A stretch of DNA of 64,000 bases from an uncultured Eubacteriales bacterium. GTDB taxonomy: Bacteria; Bacillota; Clostridia; Christensenellales; Aristaeellaceae. The notes below the pieces were generated by a model that was not told where the DNA came from, searched no databases, and was given only the letters and a program-made list of their open reading frames with translations. The stretch spans positions 1-64,000 of the forward strand of contig ONCV01000007.1 of assembly GCA_900316415.1 (NCBI GenBank). The letters are read 5' to 3'. The position numbers and the translations under genes are program-made. Positions 31,416-39,602 of this stretch are shown one piece after another. Numbering within the stretch: the first letter of the stretch is position 1; every line of letters starts with the position of its first letter.

Positions 31416-31506
31416 CCCGATCGGGTATGATTATCGATTTGTTCCTTGATTTTTTCCCGATCGGGTATTAATTTTGAGCTGTTCCTTGATTTTCTTCCCG
31501 ATCGGG
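31416..31506. promoter_or_regulatory. Three CCCGATCGGG operators in tandem 40-bp repeats (hipBST)
   Basis: Perfect 10-bp palindromes CCCGATCGGG occur at 31416-31425, 31456-31465 and 31497-31506, spaced 40 and 41 bp. The second and third are each preceded by TGTTCCTTGATTTT, so the unit is a tandem repeat. The third copy lies between the -35 and -10 of the hipB promoter. Binding by HipB or the HipBST complex on one DNA face is the natural reading. Confidence 0.8.
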
Positions 31507-31514
31507 AGTAAAAT
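31486..31514 (+). promoter_or_regulatory. hipBST promoter
   Basis: TTGATT (31486-31491) and TAAAAT (31509-31514) with a 17-bp spacer that contains the third operator, an ideal layout for autorepression. Confidence 0.7.
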
Positions 31515-31546
31515 TAATTGCATTAAAGCGGGATAGGAGGCTTACC

Positions 31547-31768
31547 ATGTCAAACCCCATCGGAGAATATATCAGGAAAAGCAGAAAAAAAGCCGGCCTG
31601 ACGCAGGAAGAATTTGCGATGCGCTCCGGTTTGGGGCTCCGTTTCGTACATGAGCTGGAAGCAGGGAAACCCACAGTCAGGCTGGATAAGGTGAACCAGG
31701 CGCTGGCCATGTTTGGCCAGGAAGCGGTTCCCGGTCCCATGCCCCGCTCACGGGAGGAGGAATTCTGA
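31547..31768 (+). CDS. hipB: HipB-like DNA-binding antitoxin/repressor
   Basis: A 73-residue Xre-type helix-turn-helix protein. The HTH runs from about 5 to 58 (YIRKSRKKAGLTQEEFAMRS, then RFVHELEAGKPTV). It opens a three-gene operon and its stop codon overlaps the hipS start (TGATG). In the E. coli HipBST system HipB is mainly the DNA-binding subunit and strengthens antitoxin action. The three palindromes upstream are its probable sites. Ribosome site ATAGGAGG. Confidence 0.85.
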   Translation: MSNPIGEYIRKSRKKAGLTQEEFAMRSGLGLRFVHELEAGKPTVRLDKVNQALAMFGQEAVPGPMPRSREEEF

Positions 31769-32097
31769 TGAGTGTTCTCCGGCAGGGCCGTGTAATGGTC
31801 TATGGGCGTTTCGCCGGTTTTCTTCAGGAAACCGATTCGGGATACCTGTTTCAATACGATCCCGATTATCTCCGGAGCGATTTCCCGCACGCAGTTTCAC
31901 TCACGCTTCCGCTCCAGTCAGCCGCGTATCAATCCCACACCCTTTTTCCCTTCTTTGACGGGCTAATTCCGGAAGGCTGGCTGCTGAATGTAGTCACTCG
32001 GAATTGGAAAATCAGCCCTGTGGATCGTTTTGGTATCCTGCTGGTCGCCTGCCGGGACTGCGTTGGTGCCGTCTCCATTGAGGGGGTGAGCGAATGA
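31768..32097 (+). CDS. hipS: HipS-like antitoxin (HipA N-terminal subdomain homologue)
   Basis: A 109-residue protein equivalent to the N-terminal subdomain of HipA: GRVMVYGRFAGFLQETDSGY near the start, and LFPFFDGLIPEGWLLNVV at about 55-72, the conserved F-x-N/D-G-L-x-P-E-G motif. In HipBST loci this domain is a separate gene and serves as the antitoxin that neutralises HipT. It is tightly coupled to both neighbours (1-bp and 4-bp overlaps). It is AT-richer than the flanking hydrogenase genes. Confidence 0.85.
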   Translation: MSVLRQGRVMVYGRFAGFLQETDSGYLFQYDPDYLRSDFPHAVSLTLPLQSAAYQSHTLFPFFDGLIPEGWLLNVVTRNWKISPVDRFGILLVACRDCVGAVSIEGVSE

Positions 32098-33044
32098 ATT
32101 GCTTCTGCTGCGGAAAGCCGCTCCGTTCTGTCTCCGCCTCCGGTTGGCACGCATCCTGTATCCAGCGTTTCTTTGGCACAAAAGTCCTTCCAGATCTCGA
32201 TTTAAACGATGAAGTTCTCGCCCTGCTCGCAGAAAGAAATGTAAGCCGGGGATTCACGGTTCCCGGGGTACAAAAAAAGCTCTCCCTTCACCTCTCTCAG
32301 GAGAAGGAAGCCCGGCTTACCCTGGTGGACTATCCGTCCGGTTTTATTCTGAAGCCGCAGGTCGATGAGTTCCCTGCTCTCCCCGAATCAGAGTATCTGG
32401 TCATGCAAATGGCCAGCCTTGGAGGTCTGTCCGTTGTACCGCATGCGCTCCTGAAGATTAACGGAAGCTTTGCCTATATTACAAAGCGAATCGACCGGAT
32501 CATCAATCCATCCAGTGCGCCAAAGCAGCTCGCGATGGAGGATTTCTGCCAGTTGAGTCTCCGGATGACCCAGGATAAATATAAGGGATCCTATGAGCAA
32601 TGTGTGAAGGTGATTCGGCAGTACTCCTGCCAACCGGGCCTGGATATCTCGGAATTGTTTCTTCGCCTGGTCTTTTGCTTTCTCACAGGAAATTCGGATA
32701 TGCACCTGAAAAATTTCTCACTGATTGAAACAGCGCCTGAATCCGGTTCCTTCATCCTGTCTCCAGCATACGATCTTCTCCCCGTCAATGTCATCATGCC
32801 GGAAGATTCCGAGGAATTCGCCTTGCAGTTGTCGGGAAAAAAGCGCCGGCTCTCTCAAAAGCACTTCATTTCCTTCGCCGAATATGCCGGGATCCCTCAT
32901 CACGCCGCTCTGTCTATGATCCGGCAAATGCTCCGCAAAATACCCGCTTGGGAGAAAATGTGTCAGGAATCCCCGCTGCCCCCTGATCTGAAAGCCGCGT
33001 TGTCCGATCTCATCCATCATCGTGCCGCCCGTCTGGAGGCGTAG
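32094..33044 (+). CDS. hipT: HipT-like serine/threonine kinase toxin
   Basis: A 316-residue kinase toxin lacking the HipA N-subdomain. An N-terminal cysteine cluster (CFCCGKPL, then WHASCIQRFFG) may bind zinc. The Gly-rich loop reads FTVPGVQKKLSLHL near residues 53-66. The catalytic loop is TGNSDMHLKNFSL and the metal Asp is in SPAYDLLP. E. coli HipT phosphorylates tryptophanyl-tRNA synthetase and carries a regulatory Ser-Ile-Ser loop; here the corresponding residues appear to be Thr-Val-Pro, so control may differ. All catalytic residues look intact, so the toxin should be active unless held by HipS/HipB. Confidence 0.87.
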   Translation: MNCFCCGKPLRSVSASGWHASCIQRFFGTKVLPDLDLNDEVLALLAERNVSRGFTVPGVQKKLSLHLSQEKEARLTLVDYPSGFILKPQVDEFPALPESEYLVMQMASLGGLSVVPHALLKINGSFAYITKRIDRIINPSSAPKQLAMEDFCQLSLRMTQDKYKGSYEQCVKVIRQYSCQPGLDISELFLRLVFCFLTGNSDMHLKNFSLIETAPESGSFILSPAYDLLPVNVIMPEDSEEFALQLSGKKRRLSQKHFISFAEYAGIPHHAALSMIRQMLRKIPAWEKMCQESPLPPDLKAALSDLIHHRAARLEA

Positions 33045-33139
33045 TTCAGTCCTTATGTCAGATTGACGGTTACAGGCAGTGTCCATGAAAATGGCCGGTT
33101 TGCCGGCCGATTGGATTATTTGAGAAGGAGGAATTTACC

Positions 33140-33472
33140 ATGAAGGAGAAGATTGTACAGACTGCGGGCAGGCAGCAGTTGGGCGAATTCGCGCCCATGT
33201 TTGCCCATCTCAACGACGATGTGCTGTTCGGAGAAGTGTGGAACGAGGATGCCATCGACACGAAGACGAAGTGCATCATCACCGTCGTGTCCCTGATGGC
33301 CTCCGGCATCACGGATTCGTCCCTCACATATCATCTCCAGAACGCCAAGGCCCACGGCGTGACGAAGGCAGAGATCGCCGCCATCATCACCCATGCCACC
33401 ATGTACGTGGGCTGGCCCAAGGGCTGGGCCGTGTTCCGCCTGGCGAAAGAAGTCTGGAACGAACAGGAATAA
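33140..33472 (+). CDS. Carboxymuconolactone decarboxylase-family protein
   Basis: A 110-residue small helical protein of the CMD/AhpD-like superfamily. The pattern DTKTKCIITVVSLMASGIT followed by LTYHLQNAKAHGVTKAEI is typical. The redox CxxC/CxxH of AhpD-type members is absent: the corresponding place reads LTYH with no cysteine, so peroxidase activity is unlikely. True lactone decarboxylation is also doubtful in this context. It starts behind GAAGGAGG and is monocistronic. Confidence 0.82.
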   Translation: MKEKIVQTAGRQQLGEFAPMFAHLNDDVLFGEVWNEDAIDTKTKCIITVVSLMASGITDSSLTYHLQNAKAHGVTKAEIAAIITHATMYVGWPKGWAVFRLAKEVWNEQE

Positions 33473-33667
33473 TACCTTCATGAAAAAAGGAAATACTGCA
33501 GGCGGCGTCTTTTCGTCCAACCAATTGAATTATCGTCCAAAAATCGGATGATTTGGACGAAAGGAAGGAATGCCCGAAAGACTATTGACACAACCTGTTC
33601 GTCATCAATACATCTATTCCTTTTTATAAAATGCGCAGCTAAGTGCTGTACGGGCAGTGGGCGCATA
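33473..33667. other. Gene-free stretch with TTCGTCCAA boxes
   Basis: Beyond the repeats at 33511-33562 and a lone TTGACA at 33585-33590 without a good -10, nothing is recognised here. The composition is AT-rich. Confidence 0.5.
33511..33562. repeat. Inverted TTTCGTCCAA repeats
   Basis: TTTCGTCCAA (33511-33520) and TTGGACGAAA (33553-33562) are perfect 10-bp inverted arms, with a partial middle copy CGTCCAA at 33534-33540. The spacing (about 42 bp end to end) suits operator sites more than a terminator. No regulator is assigned. Confidence 0.5.
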
Positions 33668-33877
33668 CTACTTCTGGCCGCGCATCTCGTTCACCAACGG
33701 TTCGCCTTGCTGGTTTTCAACAAGGGGCTTGACAGTTTCCTGATCCTGTGCTACATATTCCATAGATGCATTACGCAGGAATGCAGTGGCCGGGTTTTCC
33801 CCGTACAAGCTGTGTATATCCTGCGTAATGTTTTTTAACTTAGTGACTGATCTGTTTGACTGGATATCTGAAGCAAA
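33668..33877 (-). pseudogene. Possible degraded coding remnant
   Basis: On the minus strand a 69-codon frame ends at TAG (33668-33670) and includes LKNITQDIHSLYGENPATAF and PLVENQQGEPLVNEMRGQK, which look like real protein sequence. A neighbouring frame (33840-33950) continues similarly (SKAKKVKHDLLQISSQTDQS), suggesting a frameshift. No start, ribosome site or known family is evident. Confidence 0.3.
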
Positions 33878-33983
33878 TCATGTTTGACTTTTTTCGCCTT
33901 CGAACGAACTGCTTCTGAGAGGCATCCTATCTCATGGCAGAGAATCGGCACAGCGCAAGCACGGTTTCTTAAACCCTTTCATG

Positions 33984-35069
33984 TCAGTCCGATGAGACAG
34001 CTTCATAGTTCAGGCCATAATACTTGGCCTTCTCCTCTGTGCTGGAGCCCTCATGACAAAGTATTTTCGTCTTTTTTATATTGGGGATGATCTGAGAATC
34101 GAATTCAGCATCATCCGGGATATAGACGGCTTTCAGCTTCTTGCAATTCAAGAACAACTGGGAAGAGGAAATCTGCTTTGTCTCCTCACCAAAGGCGACT
34201 TTCTCCAAATTCTTGCAGCCAAGGAACATGGACGATTCTATGAGATCAGATGAAGGAAGGCTGATCTCTTTCAGAGCGGTACACTCCGCAAAGGTGAAGC
34301 CACCTCGAAACCATGAACCATCAGATGTATACTCCTCCGCAGAAAACTCCATATGGTCGCCCTGGAATACGATTTCCTTTAATGCGGTGCATCCCCTGAA
34401 GGCACTCTCGCCGATTCTACAGCAGGATGCCGGAATCGTTACGGATTTGATAGCACATCTGTAAAAAGCTTCAGACCTGATTTCCTTCAATGTTGAAGGA
34501 AGCTGGATTGATTTAATCTTGCTGTTGGCAAAAGCACCTTCACCGATTATCTCTATGCCTTCCGGAACTACAACATCCTCCGCTTTTGTCCCCAGATAAT
34601 AGTATAGCGTTGTCTTCGCTCGATTAAAAAGCAGGTTCCCCTCCTGCAGATAATCCGCTTCCGGGTTTTCAAATGTAATAGTCTCCAAACGGCTCAGAAA
34701 ATATGCTCCTCCTATAAACACAGGGTTTTCACTTGTATAGACTGCTTCTTTAATTTTCTTTCCCTGGAAAGAGCTCCAGCAAAAATCAGTATTATAAATC
34801 ACCTTAGTCAGAGCAGGGAAATGAGAAAGGACATCCCAATTAACACGATCCGGGAATGAACCCTCTAGCACCAATTGCTTTGCTTTTTTCATATACTTGG
34901 TCCACGTGTCGTCGGAACGCAATGGACCTTCGCCTTTCAGGGTAAGTACCCCGTTTTCATATGTCCAGGCTACTCCACCTCTTTCGCCGGAGTCCGTCTG
35001 AGCTATGGCACACGAAATCAGCAACGCCGTCAGAATTATAGTGAGAATTAATACTGTCCACTTCCTCAT
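33984..35069 (-). CDS. Secreted BspA-like leucine-rich-repeat protein
   Basis: A 361-residue exported protein with signal peptide MRKWTVLILTIILTALLISC up to AIA. The mature part begins with a WTYENGVLTLKGEG unit and continues with LRR_5-type repeats about 23 residues long (for example IKSIQLPSTLKEIRSEAFYRC and KSVTIPASCCRIGESAFRGC). Such proteins bind host or polymer surfaces in gut anaerobes. No sortase signal or anchoring domain is visible, so it may be released or carry only one domain. It is AT-rich relative to the flanking metF. Ribosome site GTAGGAGGG. Confidence 0.83.
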   Translation of the reverse strand: MRKWTVLILTIILTALLISCAIAQTDSGERGGVAWTYENGVLTLKGEGPLRSDDTWTKYMKKAKQLVLEGSFPDRVNWDVLSHFPALTKVIYNTDFCWSSFQGKKIKEAVYTSENPVFIGGAYFLSRLETITFENPEADYLQEGNLLFNRAKTTLYYYLGTKAEDVVVPEGIEIIGEGAFANSKIKSIQLPSTLKEIRSEAFYRCAIKSVTIPASCCRIGESAFRGCTALKEIVFQGDHMEFSAEEYTSDGSWFRGGFTFAECTALKEISLPSSDLIESSMFLGCKNLEKVAFGEETKQISSSQLFLNCKKLKAVYIPDDAEFDSQIIPNIKKTKILCHEGSSTEEKAKYYGLNYEAVSSD

Positions 35070-35217
35070 GGAATCCCTCCTACATACTCCTCCGGATTAT
35101 CTCTCGTATTGCAGCAATCAAGGTATTGCGGATGAACGCTTCACTTTCACCAACATCGGCGGCGAACTGACTGTGGCAATGAAATAATCAATATAATAAG
35201 TATATTATGCCAGCGCC

Positions 35218-36075
35218 TTACAGAATGGCGGAGAGGCCCTGCATGATGCCGGCGGCGACGTCGGGCTTGTTCATCGTGTAGACATGGATGTGGCGGATGC
35301 CGTTGGCCAGCAGATCGATGATCTGCTCCGTGGCATAGATGATGCCCGCCTGCTTCATGGCGGCGGGGGAGTCCCCGAAGAAATCCACGATGGCCCGGAA
35401 CCGCTGGGGCACCTCCGTGCCCGACATGGCGGCGCTGCGGGCCAGCTGGCGGGGGCTGGTGATCGGCATGATGCCCGCGATGATCGGGATCTGAATGTCC
35501 TTCTCCCGGGCCCGGTACAGGAAATTATAGAAAATATCGTTGCTGAAGAACATCTGGGTGGTCAGGAAATCCAGGCCCGCGTCCACCTTCTCCTTCAGGT
35601 GCTCCAGATCCTCGGATTTGTGCGGGCATTCGATATGCCCCTCGGGATAGCAGGCGCCGCCCAGGCAGAAATCCCCCTGCGCGCGGATATCCCGGATCAG
35701 GTCGATGGCGTGGGCGTAATCGGTGGAACGGCTGCCGTCCGCCGGCAGATCCCCCCGGAGGGCCAGGATGTTCTCAATGCCGTTTTCCCGGTACAGCTTC
35801 AGCATCCGGGCCACATGCGCCCGGTCGGAGGAGACGCAGGTCAGGTGCGCCAGGGTGGGCACCCCCGTTTCCCGCTGGATCTCCGCGGCGATCTGGGTGG
35901 TGAAGGCGCTGGTGCCCCCGCCGGCGCCGTAGGTGACGCTCATGAAGGCGGGATTCAGCCGGGCGATGGCCTTGGCGGCCGCGGCGGTTTCCTCATATTT
36001 CTCCGAGGTTTTGGGCGGAAACACCTCCAGCGAAAGCGTGGGACCGGGCTGACGCAGCAGATCGGAAATGCGCAT
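35218..36075 (-). CDS. metF: Methylenetetrahydrofolate reductase
   Basis: A 285-residue flavoprotein reducing methylene-THF to methyl-THF for methionine synthesis or acetyl-CoA formation. The start LSLEVFPPKTSEKYEE contains the catalytic Glu, MSVTYGAGG is the folate/flavin loop, and ILALRGDLP with FCLGGACYPEGH completes the family pattern. The ATG at 36075 is used because AAGGAGCG precedes it. Single-domain form without the regulatory C-terminus. Divergent from purC. Confidence 0.92.
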   Translation of the reverse strand: MRISDLLRQPGPTLSLEVFPPKTSEKYEETAAAAKAIARLNPAFMSVTYGAGGGTSAFTTQIAAEIQRETGVPTLAHLTCVSSDRAHVARMLKLYRENGIENILALRGDLPADGSRSTDYAHAIDLIRDIRAQGDFCLGGACYPEGHIECPHKSEDLEHLKEKVDAGLDFLTTQMFFSNDIFYNFLYRAREKDIQIPIIAGIMPITSPRQLARSAAMSGTEVPQRFRAIVDFFGDSPAAMKQAGIIYATEQIIDLLANGIRHIHVYTMNKPDVAAGIMQGLSAIL

Positions 36076-36226
36076 GGGGATCGCTCCTTTGTTTTTTCCC
36101 GGAAACGGGTTCTGAAGGGAATTATACCCCCGCCCGGGGCAAAAGGGAAGCGGGCGAATGTTCCGAAGGTGTTTTTTCGTCCCGATGCCTGTCATATCCG
36201 GTCAGAAAACTCAGAAAAATCAGGGG

Positions 36227-36256
36227 TTGAGGAAAGATTGACAGATGTGATAAAAT
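36227..36256 (+). promoter_or_regulatory. Promoter of purC
   Basis: TTGAGG (36227-36232) and TAAAAT (36251-36256) with an 18-bp spacer, about 30 bp before the start codon. A TTGACA at 36238 is too close to act as -35. Confidence 0.5.
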
Positions 36257-36286
36257 AATAGAAACCTTTAGCGGGAGGTCGCTCGG

Positions 36287-37015
36287 ATGCCGGAGATCAG
36301 GGAACTCATTCGGGAAGGCAAGGGAAAACGGGTCTACGCGACGGAGGATCCGGATCTGGCGGTGGTGTACTACAAGGACGAGGCGATCGCGTACCACGGG
36401 CTGAAGCGCGGCCGCATCTACGGCAAGGGCGAGCTGAACAACGCCATCTGCGAGCATCTGTTCACCCTGCTGGAAAAGGAACAGGTGGAAACGCATTTCA
36501 TCCGGAAGCTGGACGCGCGGCAGAGCCTGGTCCGCCGGTGCGACATGATGATCTTCGCGGTCAAGATCCGGAACCGGGTGGCCGGGGATCTGCACACGCG
36601 CACGGGGCTGCCGGTGGGGATGAAGCTGGAGCAGCCGGTGATCGAGTTCGTGCTGAAGGACACGGATCTGGAAGCCGATCCCCTGGTGAACCATACGCAT
36701 CTGCTGGCTATGAAGGCCGCCACGATGGAGGAGATCGAGGAGGTCCGCCGCATCAGCAAGCGGATCAACGATATCCTGTCGGCGTACATGAGCGAGATCC
36801 ACATCGAGCTGATCGACTTCAAGGTGGAGTTCGGCCGATACAAGGGCCGGCTGCTGCTGGCGGATGAGATCAGCCCGGACACGGCCCGCTTCTGGGACAG
36901 CAGCACCCACGAGCCGATGGATATCGACCGGTTCCGCCGGGATCTGGGGGACGTGAGGGAAGCCTATCAGGAGGTGCTTCACCGCATGATGGGAACGGAC
37001 CGGAATGAAGAGTGA
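36287..37015 (+). CDS. purC: SAICAR synthetase
   Basis: A 242-residue enzyme of purine biosynthesis that joins aspartate to CAIR. Typical features are GKGKRVYATEDPDLAVVYYK at the ATP site, FIRKLDARQSLVRRCDMM, and the signature DFKVEFGRY with DEISPDTARFWD. The length is normal. It stands alone among genes unrelated to purines; other pur genes are not in the window. Ribosome site GGGAGG. The following gene starts 12 bp later on the same strand. Confidence 0.93.
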   Translation: MPEIRELIREGKGKRVYATEDPDLAVVYYKDEAIAYHGLKRGRIYGKGELNNAICEHLFTLLEKEQVETHFIRKLDARQSLVRRCDMMIFAVKIRNRVAGDLHTRTGLPVGMKLEQPVIEFVLKDTDLEADPLVNHTHLLAMKAATMEEIEEVRRISKRINDILSAYMSEIHIELIDFKVEFGRYKGRLLLADEISPDTARFWDSSTHEPMDIDRFRRDLGDVREAYQEVLHRMMGTDRNEE

Positions 37016-37027
37016 GGAACGGGAAGC

Positions 37028-37975
37028 ATGAGGCTGAAACAGGTTGCGTCGGGGCTTGCATTCGTGCTGGCCTTTTTTCTGTTGACCGGAGCGCTGGCCG
37101 CGGAGGCGGACTTTCCGGAGATGAATGAGGCGGGATTCCTGGATGAGGGGGAATTCCTGTACGAGAACGACGAGGAGGGCCTCTGGCGCTACGCCAGCAG
37201 CACCCTGTGGGTCGAGGTCCGGCGGATCATTCAGGCGAAGCCGGCCCGAACCTGGTACGAGGCGGAGATCCGGTGCGCGGAGGGGGCGGAGACGCCCCGG
37301 ATGATTCCCCTGGATCCGGACAACTGGATGAAGAAGCGGGATTATCCCTACAAGGTGGCCCGGGTGAACCGGACCGTCATCGCCGTGAGCGCGGATTACG
37401 CGTGGCACCGGGTGATCAACAAGACCCGGGTGGGCATCCTGCTGCGGGACGGGAAGGTCTGGTCCGAGCGGACCTGGAAGAAGGGCGCGAAGAAGTTCCC
37501 GAACCTGGACACCCTGGCCCTGTTCCCGGACGGGGACATGCAGGTTTTCGACAGCGACGAGAAGACCGCGCAGGAATACCTGGACATGGGCGCCCGGGAC
37601 GTGCTGGCCTTCGGGCCCTGGCTGATCCGGGACGGGGAGCTGAACGAGGCGGGCCTGGCCCAGTACGGCAAGAGCAGCGCGGAGCGGGTCGCCGTGGGCA
37701 TGGCCGAAAAGGGACACTACTGGTTCATGATGCTGGAGGGCCGGATCAAGCGGAGCCGCGGAGACGGGATCGACTTTCTGGCGGAGAAGCTGCTGGAGAA
37801 GGGATGCGAGACGGCCTTCAACCTGGACGGGGGACAGACCGCCGGCATCGTGTTCATGGGGCATCAGCTGTGCAAGATGGACGACAAGCCCCGGAACCTG
37901 TCCTCCCGGCGGACGGCGGAGATCCTCGGCGTCGGCACCAGCGAGCTGGTCCGGACGCTGGACGACCCCTGGTGA
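37028..37975 (+). CDS. Exported phosphodiester glycosidase (NAGPA-like) domain protein
   Basis: A 315-residue protein with a signal peptide (LKQVASGLAFVLAFFLLTGALA then AEA) and a C-terminal NAGPA-type domain. The hallmark FNLDGGQTAGIVFMG lies near residue 262, and the RVGILLRDGKVW/GPWLIRDGE stretches belong to the same fold. Such domains cleave GlcNAc-1-phosphodiester or related phosphosugar bonds and occur in exopolysaccharide and cell-wall metabolism. It lies 12 bp after purC with its own ribosome site; functional linkage is not apparent. Confidence 0.85.
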   Translation: MRLKQVASGLAFVLAFFLLTGALAAEADFPEMNEAGFLDEGEFLYENDEEGLWRYASSTLWVEVRRIIQAKPARTWYEAEIRCAEGAETPRMIPLDPDNWMKKRDYPYKVARVNRTVIAVSADYAWHRVINKTRVGILLRDGKVWSERTWKKGAKKFPNLDTLALFPDGDMQVFDSDEKTAQEYLDMGARDVLAFGPWLIRDGELNEAGLAQYGKSSAERVAVGMAEKGHYWFMMLEGRIKRSRGDGIDFLAEKLLEKGCETAFNLDGGQTAGIVFMGHQLCKMDDKPRNLSSRRTAEILGVGTSELVRTLDDPW

Positions 37976-38010
37976 CGTTCCGGCGGACGCCGCCGATGAC
38001 GTTTTGGATA

Positions 38011-38040
38011 TTGCAAAAGCACGGAGAGGTATGCTATACT
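38011..38040 (+). promoter_or_regulatory. Promoter of tig
   Basis: TTGCAA (38011-38016) and TATACT (38035-38040), spacer 18 bp. The lon promoter uses the same two hexamers. Confidence 0.7.
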
Positions 38041-38103
38041 GACAATTGGTGCGCCGGGCGCATCAGAAGGATTTGCGCAGAGGCGCAGGAGGGATTGAAA
38101 CCG

Positions 38104-39534
38104 ATGAATTATTCGTACGAGAAGATTTCCAGCAACAAGGCGAAGCTGAGCTTCGTTTTTTCCGCCGAGGAATTTGAAGAGGCCATGGGCAAGGCGTTCC
38201 TGAAGATCCGCCGGAGCATCAACATCCCCGGATTCCGCAAGGGCAAGGCGCCCCGCCGGATGGTCGAAGCCATGTACGGCGAGAACGTGCTGTATGACGA
38301 CGCGATCAACATCCTGTTCCCCGACGCGTACGACGCTGCGGTGAAGGAATATGACCTGTTCCCGGTGGATCAGCCCGACTTCAGCCTGGATCAGATCGGC
38401 TCCGGGAAGGAACTGAAGTTCAGCGTCGAGGTTTATGTCCGTCCGGACGTGACCCTGGGCGACTACAAGGGCCTGACGGTGGAGATCGACAAGCAGCAGG
38501 TGACCGACGCGATGATCGACGCGGAGATCGCGCGGGACGTGGATAAGGTCAGCCGCACCGTGGATGTGGAAGACCGGCCCGTTCAGGACGGCGACATCGT
38601 GAACCTGGACTACGCGGGCACCGTGGACGGCGTGGCCTTCGACGGCGGCACCGCCCAGGGACAGACCCTGACCATCGGCAGCGGAAACTTCATCCCCGGC
38701 TTCGAGGAGCAGATGGTGGGCATGGCCCTGAACGAGGAGAAGGACCTGCACGTGACCTTCCCGACCGAATACCATGCCGCGGAGCTGGCGGGCAAGGACG
38801 CCGTGTTCCATGTGAAGGTGAACGGCATCCAGAAGGTGGAGAAGCCCGAGCTGGACGATGATTTCGCCCAGGATGTCAGCGACTTTGACACCTTCGCCGA
38901 TTACAGGGCGGACGTGGTGAAGCGCCTGACCGAGCGGGTGGAGAAGAACAACGAGAACGCCGCGAAGAACGCGCTGGTGGCCAAGGCGGTGGAAAACGCC
39001 CAGGTGGACATCCCCCAGCCCATGATCGACCGGCAGGGCGATTACATGCTGCAGGAGATGGAGATGCAGATGGCGTACCAGGGCCTGCGCCTGGACGACT
39101 ACATGAAGTACATGGGCATGAACCGGGATGCCCTGAAGGCCCAGAATGAGCCGGAAGCCATCCGCCGGGTGAAGAACGAGCTGGTCATCGACGCCATCCG
39201 CAAGGCCGAGGGCATCGAGCCCACCGAGGAGGACATCGAGAAGCAGATCGCCGAGCAGGCGGAGCGGTACAGCCGGGATGTGGAAGACTTCCGGAAGAGC
39301 CTGACCGAGAGCCAGAAGGAATACCTGAAGGACGACGCGGCCATCGCGCTGGTGCTGGACCTGCTGATGAAGGACGCGACGATCAACGAGAAGAAGCCCG
39401 AGGAGCCCGAGGCGAAGGCGGAAGCCGCCGACGCGGAGAAGGCGGAGGAGAAGCCCGCCGAGAAGAAGACCCGGAAGCGCACGACCCGGGCCAAGAAGGA
39501 AGAGAAAACGGAAGAGACCGGCGAGGAAGCCTGA
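38104..39534 (+). CDS. tig: Trigger factor, ribosome-associated chaperone and prolyl isomerase
   Basis: A 476-residue chaperone. The ribosome-docking motif GFRKGKAPRRM is near residue 40, the FKBP-like isomerase domain spans about 160-245 (GDIVNLDYAGTVDGVAFDGG, then FIPGFEEQMVGM), and the helical arms follow. A 45-residue Lys/Glu/Ala-rich tail ends the protein and is longer than usual; it may be disordered. It leads the tig-clpP-clpX-lon-engB block. The ATG at 38104 follows CAGGAGGG. Confidence 0.94.
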   Translation: MNYSYEKISSNKAKLSFVFSAEEFEEAMGKAFLKIRRSINIPGFRKGKAPRRMVEAMYGENVLYDDAINILFPDAYDAAVKEYDLFPVDQPDFSLDQIGSGKELKFSVEVYVRPDVTLGDYKGLTVEIDKQQVTDAMIDAEIARDVDKVSRTVDVEDRPVQDGDIVNLDYAGTVDGVAFDGGTAQGQTLTIGSGNFIPGFEEQMVGMALNEEKDLHVTFPTEYHAAELAGKDAVFHVKVNGIQKVEKPELDDDFAQDVSDFDTFADYRADVVKRLTERVEKNNENAAKNALVAKAVENAQVDIPQPMIDRQGDYMLQEMEMQMAYQGLRLDDYMKYMGMNRDALKAQNEPEAIRRVKNELVIDAIRKAEGIEPTEEDIEKQIAEQAERYSRDVEDFRKSLTESQKEYLKDDAAIALVLDLLMKDATINEKKPEEPEAKAEAADAEKAEEKPAEKKTRKRTTRAKKEEKTEETGEEA

Positions 39535-39554
39535 TTTCCTCCCGGAGGGACCGA

Positions 39555-39582
39555 ACCAATGGCGCCGAAAGGCGCCATTGGT
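39555..39582 (+). promoter_or_regulatory. 12-bp hairpin with GAAA tetraloop between tig and clpP
   Basis: ACCAATGGCGCC / GGCGCCATTGGT enclose a GAAA loop. No T-run follows, and the clpP start lies 20 bp on. It may be a processing or stability element, or may limit read-through. Confidence 0.6.
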
Positions 39583-39602
39583 GAAATCAGGGGGAAAAAC
39601 AA

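Noticed and set aside
31416-31506. Repeats before hipB as a CRISPR array
   Set aside because: Only three short palindromes occur, the spacers between them are themselves similar, and no cas genes are present; they fit operators.
33585-33613. Promoter with TTGACA at 33585
   Set aside because: The -35 is perfect, but no acceptable -10 lies 16-18 bp downstream and no intact gene follows on the plus strand.
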